Positions 49,614-58,498 of a stretch of 64,000 nucleotides of DNA are shown piece by piece (within the stretch, counting starts at the first letter, position 1; the number at the start of each line of letters is the position of its first letter). The position numbers were made by a program, and so were the translations under genes. The stretch is from CAVSNH01 sp963729275 (GTDB lineage: Bacteria; Actinomycetota; Acidimicrobiia; Acidimicrobiales; RAAP-2). A model generated the notes under the pieces. It was not told the DNA's origin, did no database searches, and worked only from the letters and a program-made list of their open reading frames with translations. The stretch is taken from assembly GCA_963729275.1 (NCBI GenBank), contig CAVSNH010000013.1, positions 558,001-622,000 on the forward strand, given 5' to 3'.

Positions 49614-50813
49614 TCAGCGCGACAGTCCGGCGACGTTCTGCGCCGTCGACGAGATCTGTCGGAAGGAGAGCCCGACGGGGACCGGCGTGAGCTGGAAGCG
49701 AGCGCTGCCACCGGTCCCGAGTTGGCCGGCATCGTTGCGGCCCCACGCCCAGAGTCTTCCGGAGGTGTCGATGGCGTAGGAGGCGAAGCCGCCCGAGGCG
49801 ACACTGGCCGCTCTCGCTCCCGACGGGAGGGTGATGGCGATGGGCGTGGTCGATCCGGCCCTGCTCCGGTTGCCGAGCTGTCCCCATTGCCCGTTCCCCC
49901 ACGCCCACAGAGACCCGTCGGCCAAGATGGTGAGCGTCTGGCCGTTCTTGGCACCACTGCCCCCCTGGAAGACCTGGACGACCGAGGCCGGCAGGGAGAC
50001 ATGGACGGGGACCGAGCTGTTGGTGGTGGTCCCGTTTCCGAGCTGTCCGGCGGCGTTGTAGCCCCAGTCGTAGTACGAGCCGTCACCCATCAGAGCACCG
50101 GAGCCTCCCCATGACGAGGTCAGCGCCGTGACGCTGCCGTCGGGCAGACCGACGACGGGGGTGGGCGTCGGGCTGCTGGCCGTGCTGCCGTTCCCGAGCT
50201 CGCCGAACTCGCCATCGCCGCAGGCAACGACGGTGCCGTTGGCGTCGAACAGCGAATGGGTGCGGGCACCCGTGGCTGCGGTGACATCGGACAGAGGGAT
50301 CTTCGTGGGCCGAAGCACCACCAGCCCGGCGGCAAGGCACAGATCGTGAGACGCGTTGAGGCCCCACCCCCATGCGTCACCGGTGGAGTCGACGGCCAGG
50401 CCGCCGTCGAAGGGCATGGGGTTCGGGAGAGAGGCGATCTTTACCCCCGCCGGGAAGTCCACCTTCACCGCGGTGCGCACGTACAACGGTGTCGAGCCGT
50501 TGCCCAGCTGGCCGCTGCTGCCGACTCCCCACGCCCAGACCGTGCCGGTCGAGGTCAGCGCGTAGGTGGTGGAGTTGGACGTGGCGATCTGTGTGACCGT
50601 TCCCACGATGCCGCCGATCGGAGTGGGCGTCTCGTGCTGGGTCTGGGCAACCTTCCCGGCAGTGCCGGCGACCCCGAAGGTGAAGACGACGGCGTGGCCG
50701 GAGGTCGTACCCGTTGCCGTCGGCTGGCTGGCGGGACTGGCCCCACCGCAGGCTGCCAACCCGAGGACGGCCATCGAAGCCACGGCGACCAGCGACTTCC
50801 TCCGGCGTCGCAT
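49614..50813 (-). CDS. RCC1-repeat lipoprotein
   Basis: 399 residues. Signal peptide with a lipobox LAACGG, followed by a Ser/Thr-rich linker, so the mature protein should be lipid-anchored on the cell surface. The rest is a seven-bladed RCC1-like propeller. Blades end in the WGWGxNxxGQLGNG type of motif, for example VWAWGVGSSGQLGNGS and YDWGYNAAGQLGNG. RCC1 folds mediate binding, and some bacterial copies bind polysaccharide or protein. The ATG at 50813 is preferred to the GTG at 50816. It stands upstream of another secreted repeat protein. Confidence 0.87.
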   Translation of the reverse strand: MRRRRKSLVAVASMAVLGLAACGGASPASQPTATGTTSGHAVVFTFGVAGTAGKVAQTQHETPTPIGGIVGTVTQIATSNSTTYALTSTGTVWAWGVGSSGQLGNGSTPLYVRTAVKVDFPAGVKIASLPNPMPFDGGLAVDSTGDAWGWGLNASHDLCLAAGLVVLRPTKIPLSDVTAATGARTHSLFDANGTVVACGDGEFGELGNGSTASSPTPTPVVGLPDGSVTALTSSWGGSGALMGDGSYYDWGYNAAGQLGNGTTTNSSVPVHVSLPASVVQVFQGGSGAKNGQTLTILADGSLWAWGNGQWGQLGNRSRAGSTTPIAITLPSGARAASVASGGFASYAIDTSGRLWAWGRNDAGQLGTGGSARFQLTPVPVGLSFRQISSTAQNVAGLSR

Positions 50814-50927
50814 CACGCGAATCGGTCTCCGTGCTCTTCGGTCACGACGTCCAGTACAACACCCGATGGTTCGGGGGATACGTGCAGTCCGTGTTGATTC
50901 CATGAGGGCTTCACCAGTCGGGCTCGT

Positions 50928-52349
50928 TCAACTGCCGTTCGACACTGCCAACAGGCCGGCTTGGACGGCGTGCCGCTGGAATTGCTCGACCACCCCCGGC
51001 TCGAAGTCGGCTTCGTAACGAGCGAGCTCGGGCGGAGCCATGGCCGGGGGGTCGTCACCACCGACCACGGCCCACGCTGCCTGGCGGGCCGCGCCGTCGG
51101 CCACGTACTCAGAGGGTCGCGGGACGAGCACCGGGCGTCCGAAGACGGTGGGGGCGATGCGGCGGACCGCCTCTGATGCGGCTCCCCCACCGGTGAGCAC
51201 CAACCGGCCGGATACCGATGCGCCGCCGCGGGAGCGGAGGGCGGCGGCACCGGCGACGAGCCCGCAGAGCACGCCCTCGACCGCCGCCCGGGCCAGGCAC
51301 CCAGGTGTGAGGTTGGCGTGTCGCATGCCCACGAGGGAGCCGGAGGCATCGGGGAGGTTGGGCGTGCGCTCGCCGTCGAGGTAGGGGACCAGGCAAAGAC
51401 CAGCGGCTCCGGGAGGAGCGGCACATGCCAGCTCGGCGAAGGCATCGGGGTCGGTCCCGAGCAAGCGGGCGATCGTGTCCAGCACGGTGGCCGCGTTGAG
51501 AGTGCACACGAGCGGCAGGAACAGGTTGGTGGCATCGGCGAAGCCGGCAACCGTGCCCGTCGGGTCGGCGCTGGGTGCCTCCGACACCGCTGACACCACC
51601 CCCGAGGTGCCGACGGAGACGACCATGTCGCCGGGGAGCGCACTCAACCCGAGGGCGGCGGCCATGTTGTCGCCGGTGCCGGCGCCGACCGTCGGGCCGG
51701 CCGGCATCTCCCCCGCTGGATCCTGCGCTCGGAGCACGCGGGGTACGACCAGGGGGCGGCCGAACGCCCGCTCGAGGAGATCCGTCCGGTAGGTCCCGGT
51801 CGACGGTGACCAGTAGCCGGTGCCGCTGGCGTCGCCCCGGTCGGTGACCAGCGACTCGATCCCCGGCGCACCCAGGAGCTTCCAGGTGAGCCAGTCGTGC
51901 GGCAGGCACACGGCCGCCACCCGTCCGGCCGAGTCCGGCTCGCACTCGGCCAGCCAACGCAGCTTGGCCACCGTGAACGAGGCAAGCGGCACCGAGCCGA
52001 CCGCCTCCGCCCACGCCTCGGCCCCGAGCTCGGCCACCAACTCATCGGCCTGCCGAGCCGACCGCACGTCGTTCCAGAGGAGCGCCGGTCGCACCACCTC
52101 GCCTCGGTCGTCGAGGCAGACCATGCCGTGCTGTTGGGCAGCCACCGACACGGCGGCCACGTCGGCCCATCCACCAGCCGACTCGACGGCGCGTTCGAGC
52201 GCCCGCCACCAAACGTCGGGGTCCACCTCGGTGCCGGGCTGGTGGTCGGCACGGCCCTGGCGCACCAGCCGGCCGGAATCGAGATCCCGGATCACCACCT
52301 TGCAGGACTGGGTCGAGGAGTCGATCCCCGCCACCAGGCCGGCCGTCAT
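50928..52349 (-). CDS. xylB: Xylulokinase
   Basis: 473 residues of the FGGY carbohydrate-kinase family. The N-terminus holds the ATP-binding GIDSSTQSCK, the QQHGMVCLD segment, and LLWNDVRSARQ of xylulokinases. The C-terminal half has GAGTGDNMAAALG with the catalytic Asp, and LVLTGGGAASEAVR. It phosphorylates D-xylulose to xylulose-5-phosphate. It begins 28 bp after the xylA stop and is almost certainly in one operon with it. The ATG at 52349 is preferred. Confidence 0.93.
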   Translation of the reverse strand: MTAGLVAGIDSSTQSCKVVIRDLDSGRLVRQGRADHQPGTEVDPDVWWRALERAVESAGGWADVAAVSVAAQQHGMVCLDDRGEVVRPALLWNDVRSARQADELVAELGAEAWAEAVGSVPLASFTVAKLRWLAECEPDSAGRVAAVCLPHDWLTWKLLGAPGIESLVTDRGDASGTGYWSPSTGTYRTDLLERAFGRPLVVPRVLRAQDPAGEMPAGPTVGAGTGDNMAAALGLSALPGDMVVSVGTSGVVSAVSEAPSADPTGTVAGFADATNLFLPLVCTLNAATVLDTIARLLGTDPDAFAELACAAPPGAAGLCLVPYLDGERTPNLPDASGSLVGMRHANLTPGCLARAAVEGVLCGLVAGAAALRSRGGASVSGRLVLTGGGAASEAVRRIAPTVFGRPVLVPRPSEYVADGAARQAAWAVVGGDDPPAMAPPELARYEADFEPGVVEQFQRHAVQAGLLAVSNGS

Positions 52350-52377
52350 GCGGGCAGGCAGCAGCCGCGGCGTCGAC

Positions 52378-53544
52378 TCAGCGGACGCCGAGGATCAGCT
52401 CGGTGACGAGCTGGTCGAGGCGCTCATGGCCGTACCCGCGCCCGGCCAACCCAGCGACGTCGAACTCGGCCCGCCGCAGCTCGTCGAGGGCCTCGGGACC
52501 GAGCCCTCCCGGCGACGTCGACACGGTGAGCCCCTCGACCATGGCCGCGTCCAGCGCGTCCTTGATCACGGGGTCGGTGTGGAACCGGGCCGCCTTCTCG
52601 CGCAGGATCAGGTAGGTGCGCATGCAGCCGCGGGCGAAGTCCCAGACGCCGTCGTCATCCTCGGTGCGGTAGGCGTGGGCGTCGAAGTGACGGGGGCCGG
52701 CGTACCCTGCGTCCTCGAGCAATTTGACCAGGTAGAAGGCGTCGCGGATGCCTTCGCTTCCGAAGCGGAAGTCCTGGTCGTAGCGGCCGATGCGCTGCGC
52801 GTTGAGGTCGATGTGGAAGAGCTTCCCGTGCCACAGCGTCTGGGCCACCGCCTGGTGGAAGGAGAGCCCGGACATCGTCTCGTGGGCGAACTCGGGGTTG
52901 AGCCCGACCATGTCCGGCCACTCGAGCGCGCCGATGAAGGCCAGCGCATGGCCCACCGTCGGCAGGAGGATGTCGCCCCGGGGCTCGTTGGGCTTGGGCT
53001 CGATGGCGAACCGCAGCGTGTACCCCCGCTGACGGACGTGGGCGCAGCACAGGTCGATCGCCTCTTTGTAACGGTCGAGGGCGGCGCGCACGTCCTTGGC
53101 CGCGTCGGCCTCACACCCCTCGCGGCCGCCCCAGAGCACGTACGTCGTGGCGCCGAGCTCGACGCCGAGGTCGATGGCCTCGAACGTCTTCTTGACGGCC
53201 AGGCGGCGGACCTCGGGGTCGTTGGCGGTGAAGGCGCCCTCTTTGAAGGTGGGGTTCGAGAACAGGTTGGTGGTGGCCATGGGAACGACGAGGCCGGTCT
53301 CGTCCAGGGCCTGACGGAAGCGCTTCACGATCTCGTGTCGCTCGGCCGCCGGCGTTCCTGGTGGCACGAGGTCGTCGTCATGGAAGGAGACGCCGTAGGC
53401 ACCGAGGTCGGCCAGGCGGCGCACCGTCTCCGTCGGGTCGAGCCGGGCTCGGGTCTCGAAGCCGAAGGGGTCGCGTCCCCGGTTGCCGACCGTCCAGAGG
53501 CCGAAGGTGAACTTGTCGTCGCGGGTTGGCTGGTAGTCGCTCAT
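52378..53544 (-). CDS. xylA: Xylose isomerase
   Basis: 388 residues, the length of the short actinobacterial class. It interconverts D-xylose and D-xylulose with two divalent metals. Motifs present: LGAYGVSFHDDDLVP with the catalytic His, TNLFSNPTFKEGAFT, the metal-binding IEPKPNEPRGD, HETMSGLSFHQAV, and the last metal-binding FHIDLNAQ and GPRHFDAHAYRTED. It is first in a xylAB pair; no XylR-type repressor or xylose transporter is beside it. The start is the ATG at 53544. Confidence 0.95.
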   Translation of the reverse strand: MSDYQPTRDDKFTFGLWTVGNRGRDPFGFETRARLDPTETVRRLADLGAYGVSFHDDDLVPPGTPAAERHEIVKRFRQALDETGLVVPMATTNLFSNPTFKEGAFTANDPEVRRLAVKKTFEAIDLGVELGATTYVLWGGREGCEADAAKDVRAALDRYKEAIDLCCAHVRQRGYTLRFAIEPKPNEPRGDILLPTVGHALAFIGALEWPDMVGLNPEFAHETMSGLSFHQAVAQTLWHGKLFHIDLNAQRIGRYDQDFRFGSEGIRDAFYLVKLLEDAGYAGPRHFDAHAYRTEDDDGVWDFARGCMRTYLILREKAARFHTDPVIKDALDAAMVEGLTVSTSPGGLGPEALDELRRAEFDVAGLAGRGYGHERLDQLVTELILGVR

Positions 53545-53617
53545 CTCGATGTCTGATCATCCCATGCCACGAGGTCGCCTTCACCGAGGACGGGGCGGCC
53601 CACCACGATGCCGGACT

Positions 53618-54124
53618 TCAGGCCGGGAGGTCGATGGTCATGCAGACGCCGTGGGGCTTGTCGGCGTACTCGCCAAAGGGGGGACAGGGCCGGAATCCTG
53701 CCTCTTCGTAGAGGGCGCGAGCAGGGCCGAAGGCATCCATTGCCCCCGTCTCGAGGCTGACTCGTTCATGACCCCGGGCAGCCGCCACCGACAGCAGGTG
53801 GTCGACCATGGCCCGCCCGACTCCCTGCCGTCGGGCGGCCGCCGCGGTGTGCATCGACTTGAGCTCGGCGTGGCCGACCTCGATCCGCCGGAGAGCCGCG
53901 GTGCCGACCAGCACTCCCCCTCGCCGGGCGCTGAAGAGGGTGACGTCGGAGTCGAGGAGGCCCTCTTCGTCGAGGGCGTGCACCTGGTTTCGAGGTGTGA
54001 CGGAACGGCTGAAGGAAAGGTGCTCCTCCAGCAGTGCCCGCACGTCCGCCCGCAGGGGGTCGTCGGCGGCGATGACCAGGTCTCCGATTCGTTCCTCCCG
54101 CTGCCGGCCGGTGGCTTCGAACAC
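53618..54124 (-). CDS. GNAT-family acetyltransferase
   Basis: 168 residues. The acetyl-CoA-binding motif A is AAARRQGVGRAMVDHLL, followed by a typical ALYEEAGFRPCPPFGEY near the C-terminus. It acetylates an amine, unknown in this case. It stands between the catabolic operon upstream and xylAB downstream on the same strand, with 43 and 73 bp gaps, so it may be read through from either or be separate. Confidence 0.9.
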   Translation of the reverse strand: MFEATGRQREERIGDLVIAADDPLRADVRALLEEHLSFSRSVTPRNQVHALDEEGLLDSDVTLFSARRGGVLVGTAALRRIEVGHAELKSMHTAAAARRQGVGRAMVDHLLSVAAARGHERVSLETGAMDAFGPARALYEEAGFRPCPPFGEYADKPHGVCMTIDLPA

Positions 54125-54167
54125 GCGGCGGGCCGGGCGAGGTGATCGGCCCGGCCGCGGTCAGGCC

Positions 54168-55481
54168 TCAGAGCCTGACGGGCACCAACGGGAAATCGTT
54201 GCCGGTCAACCAGTGCCGCCCGACCTCCTTGTGGGCGGCCCAGGCAGCCACGGCAGCGGCATCGTCGGTCTGGCCCAAGCTCTCCGGAGTGACGCCGAGA
54301 CGCTCGGCCGTCGGGCGCAGGGAGTCGACATCGAACCCGTAGACCTCGGCGGCGGCCTCGCCGATCATCCGGCGGGTCTCGGCGACGGGCACGTCGTGGT
54401 AGGTCTTGGCCAACCACTCCTTGGACCGTGGCCACGTCCCCTCCGGGTGCGGGAAGTCGTTGCCCCACAGCATGTTGTCGATCCCGATCTCGTAGCGCAT
54501 GCCGATCTCACGGCGCTTGGTGTTGGAGGCGCCGATGAAGCAGTTGCGGTCGATGAGCTCGCTCGGCAGGGTGTCGATGCCCATCGACGCCAGCTTCTCG
54601 GCGCCCTTCTGGCCGAGGAACAGCCGGTCCCAGAACCACAGCAACTGGGGCAGCCACCAACATCCCGCCTCGGTCACACCGAAGCGAAGCCCAGGGAATC
54701 GCTCGAAGACGCCCGACCACAGCATGAACCAGAGAGGCCGGGCCGGCCACCACACGACCTCGGTGACGTAGATGCCGAGGTTGTTGTCGTAGGAATCGCG
54801 GTCGGCCGGGCCGGAATGGGTGACGACCGGCATCTCGAGCTCCTGGCAGAGGCGCCACACCGGGTCGTAGTGCTGGGAGTGGTACGGCGTCTGTGACATC
54901 CACATGGCCGGGATCATGACGGCGGACAGTCCCGACTCCTTGGCCCGCCGGATCTCGACCAGCACGTCGTCCTGCGGCGCGGTGATCTGGACCAAGGCCG
55001 CGCCTCGGCGGCGCTCGGGTGCCTCGGCACACATCTCGGCCAGCCACCGGTTGTGCGCACGGGAGCCGGCCAGGCCGAGCTCGGGGTCGTGATCACCGGA
55101 CAGCCCGAGGCCCGTGCCGAAGGGTGCGCACGTGCCGCTCTCCACGGCGTCGGCGTCAGGAAAGATGACCTCGGCGCTGATGCCGTCGGCGTCCATCTCC
55201 TTGTCCCGGCGCTCGGCATCCCAGCCACCCTCGAGGCCTTCGGCGTTCTCCTCGAACCACCTCTTGGCGAATTGTTCGTCGGAGACGCCCGACTTGCGCA
55301 GCTCGGCGAGAGCCTGTGGGCGGCCGGCCAGGAAGTCGTCGAAGGCCGGCCAATACTTGCGCTCGAGGTACTGGCGGTAGAGCTCGGTGGGCAGGCCGGC
55401 ATGGCTGTCGGCCGAGATCACCACGTAGGGCTGCTTCGCGTCCTTGCCGTGGTTGCCCGCGTTTGGTGTGGCGCTGCTCAT
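54168..55481 (-). CDS. Amidohydrolase-2 family enzyme (metal-dependent hydrolase/decarboxylase)
   Basis: 437 residues. It opens with VVISADSHAGLPTELY, where SADSH supplies the first metal ligands. It also has HSGPADRDSY and the closing WGNDFPHPEG with the conserved Asp. The Amidohydro_2 group includes ACMSD-type and resorcylate-type decarboxylases and hydrolases of ring-cleavage products. It overlaps the SDR gene by 4 bp (ATGA), so it is last in a co-translated set. A second, similar enzyme opens the operon. Start ATG at 55481. Confidence 0.88.
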   Translation of the reverse strand: MSSATPNAGNHGKDAKQPYVVISADSHAGLPTELYRQYLERKYWPAFDDFLAGRPQALAELRKSGVSDEQFAKRWFEENAEGLEGGWDAERRDKEMDADGISAEVIFPDADAVESGTCAPFGTGLGLSGDHDPELGLAGSRAHNRWLAEMCAEAPERRRGAALVQITAPQDDVLVEIRRAKESGLSAVMIPAMWMSQTPYHSQHYDPVWRLCQELEMPVVTHSGPADRDSYDNNLGIYVTEVVWWPARPLWFMLWSGVFERFPGLRFGVTEAGCWWLPQLLWFWDRLFLGQKGAEKLASMGIDTLPSELIDRNCFIGASNTKRREIGMRYEIGIDNMLWGNDFPHPEGTWPRSKEWLAKTYHDVPVAETRRMIGEAAAEVYGFDVDSLRPTAERLGVTPESLGQTDDAAAVAAWAAHKEVGRHWLTGNDFPLVPVRL

Positions 55482-56404
55482 CGACTGCCTCCTTTGGCTG
55501 CGTCGGCCCCTTTGGCCCTCTTGGCCCCGGGCAGGGCGTCGAGGTAGGTGGGATTCGCCCGGGCCAGCATGGAGTCGGCCCGGGCCCGGATGGTGGCGTC
55601 GCTGTGCTCGCTCTCGGGGAGGATCCAGAACGTGTCGTTCCGGAGCGCGTCCACCACCCTCGCCGCCACCTCGGCCGGCTCCGTGTAGTTCGGTTCGATG
55701 CCGGCCGCCCGCATCTGCTCCTCCAACTGCTCGACGGTGACGTAAGGGGTTACGCGCGGCCGTGTCTTGGCGAAGCGCTCAGGCCTCGTGCGCCACGACT
55801 CGAACAGCCCGGTGCGCAGGATGTGCGGCCCGGGGAAGAGCACCGACGCGCTGACCAGATCGCCCGCCGCCCGAAGCTGGGCGTAGAGGCACTCGGTCAA
55901 GGTCACGACGGCGGCCTTGGTCACCGCGTACTGCGGGGTCGAGGGCAACGGGGCAAGACCGCCGTTGCCCGACGAGGTGTTGACCACATGGCCCTCGTCG
56001 CCCTGGGCCAAGAGTGTCGGCACGAAGGTGGTGATCCCGTGGATGACCCCCCAGATGTTGACGGCCAGTGCCCACTCCCAGTCTCGCTCCTCGTGCTCCC
56101 ACATCGGGCCCTCGGCCCCCGCTCCGATGCCGGCGTTGTTGCAGACGACGTGGACGGCCCCGTACTGCTTGATGGTCGAGTCGTGAAGGGCGTGCACCGA
56201 GGCCACGTCGGCCACGTCACACGCCACTCCGAGGGCGTCGATGTCCGCCGCCGCCAGCTCGGCGGTGGCCGCCTCGAGCCGCTCGCCACCCAGGTCGGCC
56301 ACGACGACCTTCATGCCGGCGTCGCCGAGGGCGCGACCGAGGGCCAGCCCGATGCCACCGGCGCCACCGGTGACCACGGCCACCCGGTCCTCGAGGCGCT
56401 TCAT
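55478..56404 (-). CDS. Short-chain dehydrogenase/reductase
   Basis: 308 residues. It has the coenzyme-binding TGGAGGIG, VCNNAGIG, the catalytic NTSSGNGG and YAVTK (Y-x3-K). VADLGG after strand 2 gives an Asp and favours NAD(H). The C-terminal 50 residues are longer than in typical SDRs. It begins 13 bp after the ADC-like gene and its stop overlaps the start of the next amidohydrolase gene by 4 bp. In context it probably oxidises or reduces a hydroxyl or keto group of the operon's substrate. Confidence 0.9.
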   Translation of the reverse strand: MKRLEDRVAVVTGGAGGIGLALGRALGDAGMKVVVADLGGERLEAATAELAAADIDALGVACDVADVASVHALHDSTIKQYGAVHVVCNNAGIGAGAEGPMWEHEERDWEWALAVNIWGVIHGITTFVPTLLAQGDEGHVVNTSSGNGGLAPLPSTPQYAVTKAAVVTLTECLYAQLRAAGDLVSASVLFPGPHILRTGLFESWRTRPERFAKTRPRVTPYVTVEQLEEQMRAAGIEPNYTEPAEVAARVVDALRNDTFWILPESEHSDATIRARADSMLARANPTYLDALPGAKRAKGADAAKGGSR

Positions 56405-56416
56405 GCCCGGCTCTCG

Positions 56417-57235
56417 TCAGCCTTCGGTCTCGGCGGTTTCGGCCGTTTCAGCGGTTTCGGCCCCGAGCGGGGAGAGATCGTCGTAGCGCTGGTGGGCGAA
56501 GGGCGCGATCCAATCGGCGGGCAGGTGGGCAACGACCTCGCCCGTCTGGAGGCTGGTCCGCTCGGCCAGCTCGATGTCGACGAGCTGGCGCACGGGCAGG
56601 TCCACCACCGGGTCGAAGCGCGACTCGCGCAGGATGACCTCGCCTCGGACCCGCCACTGATGCCGGGTGCGCTCACGGCGCTGGACGTGCACGAGCAACG
56701 GATCCCCGTCGAAGCCCTTCCCGGTCGGCGACGGAAGGAACTTGAGGTAGAAGCTCGACCGCACCCGGTCGGGGGCCGGCTCGACCTCGGACTCGATCTC
56801 GCCGGCGACCTCGAGGAAGGTCGTCCCCATCCGGGTGAACGCTCCCCGCACCTTGTCGCCGTCGCGGTCGAGCACGATGTCGGCGATCTTCTTGGGCTCA
56901 CCGAAGGTCTCACGGCCGCCGATCGTCGCCTGCTCGGTGGTCATGGGCATCACCAGGGCGTAGTCGCCGTCGGTGTCCTCGTAGCGGCAGTGGACGGCGA
57001 AGGTCCCGGCACCGAAGATGCCATAGCCCCGGCCCACGTCGACGGTGGCCACGGTGACCCGGACCAGCGGTTCGGCCGGGGCGACGAGCGGCGGTGGCAG
57101 GACGGCGGCCACGGCCTCGGGGTCGGATTGGTAGGTCGCCACCAAGGTGGTGGCCCAGGTGTCGACGGAGGTGGCCTCGACCTCGCGGTTGGTCATCTCG
57201 GCCAAGGACCGTGCGCCGTAGCGGACTCGGGTCAT
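56417..57235 (-). CDS. Acetoacetate decarboxylase-like protein
   Basis: 272 residues of the ADC superfamily. It shows AAVLPPPLVAPAEPLVRVTVATV at about 43-65, GIFGAGTFAVHCRY, then TEQATIGGRETFGEPKKIADI. In classical ADC the Schiff-base Lys lies in an EKxK-type motif. Here GEPKKIADI carries two lysines in the corresponding place, so the Lys-based decarboxylase or aldolase chemistry remains possible. The ADC-like superfamily also includes aldolase-dehydratases acting on ring-cleavage products. Its ATG overlaps the stop of the first amidohydrolase gene by 4 bp. The tail is a small Glu-Thr-Ala repeat. Confidence 0.85.
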   Translation of the reverse strand: MTRVRYGARSLAEMTNREVEATSVDTWATTLVATYQSDPEAVAAVLPPPLVAPAEPLVRVTVATVDVGRGYGIFGAGTFAVHCRYEDTDGDYALVMPMTTEQATIGGRETFGEPKKIADIVLDRDGDKVRGAFTRMGTTFLEVAGEIESEVEPAPDRVRSSFYLKFLPSPTGKGFDGDPLLVHVQRRERTRHQWRVRGEVILRESRFDPVVDLPVRQLVDIELAERTSLQTGEVVAHLPADWIAPFAHQRYDDLSPLGAETAETAETAETEG

Positions 57236-58470
57236 GTGTCTCTCCTTGCGTAGCCGATCAGTGCCGGGCACTTCTGGGCGTCTGCCGGCAGCGAGGCCAG
57301 CGGCAGCGGGTCGTCGACCTCGGCGACGGTCGGGCCGACCTTGTCGGCCAGCTCCCGCAACGCATCGACGTCGAAGTCGTAGACCTCGGCCGCGTTCCCC
57401 CCGAGCATGGCGGCCACTTCGGGCGGCTCCACCCCGGCGAAGCTGGCCCGGAGATGGTCGCGGGTATAGGGGTGGCAACCCTCTTTGTGCGGGTAGTCGC
57501 TCCCCCACATGATGCGGTCCACCCCGACCTGGTGGCGGAGGGCAACCTCGGCCGGCCGGATGAAGGACGAGCCCACGTGGCACTGGCGGGCCCAGTACTC
57601 GCTGGGCCGGAGGCTGAGGCGCCCGGTGACCACCTGCCCCCATTCGATCTCCTGTGAGGCGGTGGCGCCCGACATCCGTTCGAAGAAGAAGTCGAGCCGG
57701 GTGAGCTCCTCGGGCAGCCAGGCCGTGCCCTGCTCGGTCAGCACCAGCTGAAGGCCGGGGTGGCGCTCGAAGGCACCCGACACCAGCAGGTGGGTGAAGG
57801 TCCGATGGGCCCACCAGGTGACCTCGAGCAGCAGCACCACCTTGTCCTCGGGCTCCTCGCCGATGGCCGGCGCGGCGGAGCCGCTGTGGTGGTTGACCGG
57901 CATGCCGAGCTCCTCGCACACCCGCCAGAGCGGCTCGTAGTAGTTCGGGTGGTAGAGGGGCACGAGCCCTGATCCGGGAGGGGCACCGGGCAAGAGCACG
58001 CCGCCGCGCAGGCCGGCGTCCTTTGCCCATCGCACCTCGGCGGTGGCCGCGTCGATGTCGTCGAGCATGATCTGGACCATGCCGGCCCGCCGCCCGGGGG
58101 CATCGGCACAGAAGTCGGCCATCCAACGGTTGTGGGCCTGCAACCCCGCCCATCTGGCGTCGCGCTCGGCGGCGCTGTCCGGCGGGGGCTGGTCGGTCAG
58201 GGAGGCCGTGGCGAAGAAGGGCGGGATGGTGTTCGGGAAGACGACCTCGGCCACGATCCCCTCGGACTCGAGCTCGGCCAGCCGACGGCCGTTGTCCCAG
58301 TTGCGGTCGGCGTCGGGGCCCTTCAGGTCCTCGTAGGGAATCTCGTAGGTGGCGGCCCAGGCGTCGAAGTCGTCGTGGTAACGGCTCGGCAGGTAGGGGC
58401 GGTAGTCGAGCAGGCCTCCTCCGCCGTGGCAGTCGGCCGAGATCAGGAGGTAATGGTCGGCCGAGCCCAT
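57232..58470 (-). CDS. Amidohydrolase-2 family enzyme, first gene of a TetR-controlled operon
   Basis: 412 residues. It opens with LLISADCHGGGGLLDY, followed by NHHSGSAAP and the closing GSDYPHKEG with a conserved Asp, which together form a metal site like that of the other amidohydrolase in the operon. The paralogues share the general plan FPNTIPPFF or FPDADAVES, and the AHNRWMADFCADAPGRR block. The ATG at 58470 is preferred, since any extension upstream runs into the divergent TetR gene. The operator lies 10 bp upstream. The next gene starts inside the stop of this one. Confidence 0.88.
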   Translation of the reverse strand: MGSADHYLLISADCHGGGGLLDYRPYLPSRYHDDFDAWAATYEIPYEDLKGPDADRNWDNGRRLAELESEGIVAEVVFPNTIPPFFATASLTDQPPPDSAAERDARWAGLQAHNRWMADFCADAPGRRAGMVQIMLDDIDAATAEVRWAKDAGLRGGVLLPGAPPGSGLVPLYHPNYYEPLWRVCEELGMPVNHHSGSAAPAIGEEPEDKVVLLLEVTWWAHRTFTHLLVSGAFERHPGLQLVLTEQGTAWLPEELTRLDFFFERMSGATASQEIEWGQVVTGRLSLRPSEYWARQCHVGSSFIRPAEVALRHQVGVDRIMWGSDYPHKEGCHPYTRDHLRASFAGVEPPEVAAMLGGNAAEVYDFDVDALRELADKVGPTVAEVDDPLPLASLPADAQKCPALIGYARRDT

Positions 58471-58480
58471 CCCCCGCCTC

Positions 58481-58495
58481 TGTAACGCAGTTACA
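58481..58495. promoter_or_regulatory. Perfect inverted repeat, operator between the TetR gene and the catabolic operon
   Basis: TGTAACGCAGTTACA has perfect 6-bp arms around GCA. It lies in the 28-bp gap between the divergent starts at 58470 and 58499, 10 bp and 3 bp from them. Its place strongly suggests that the TetR-type regulator controls both itself and the operon through one site. Confidence 0.75.
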
Positions 58496-58498
58496 CTG

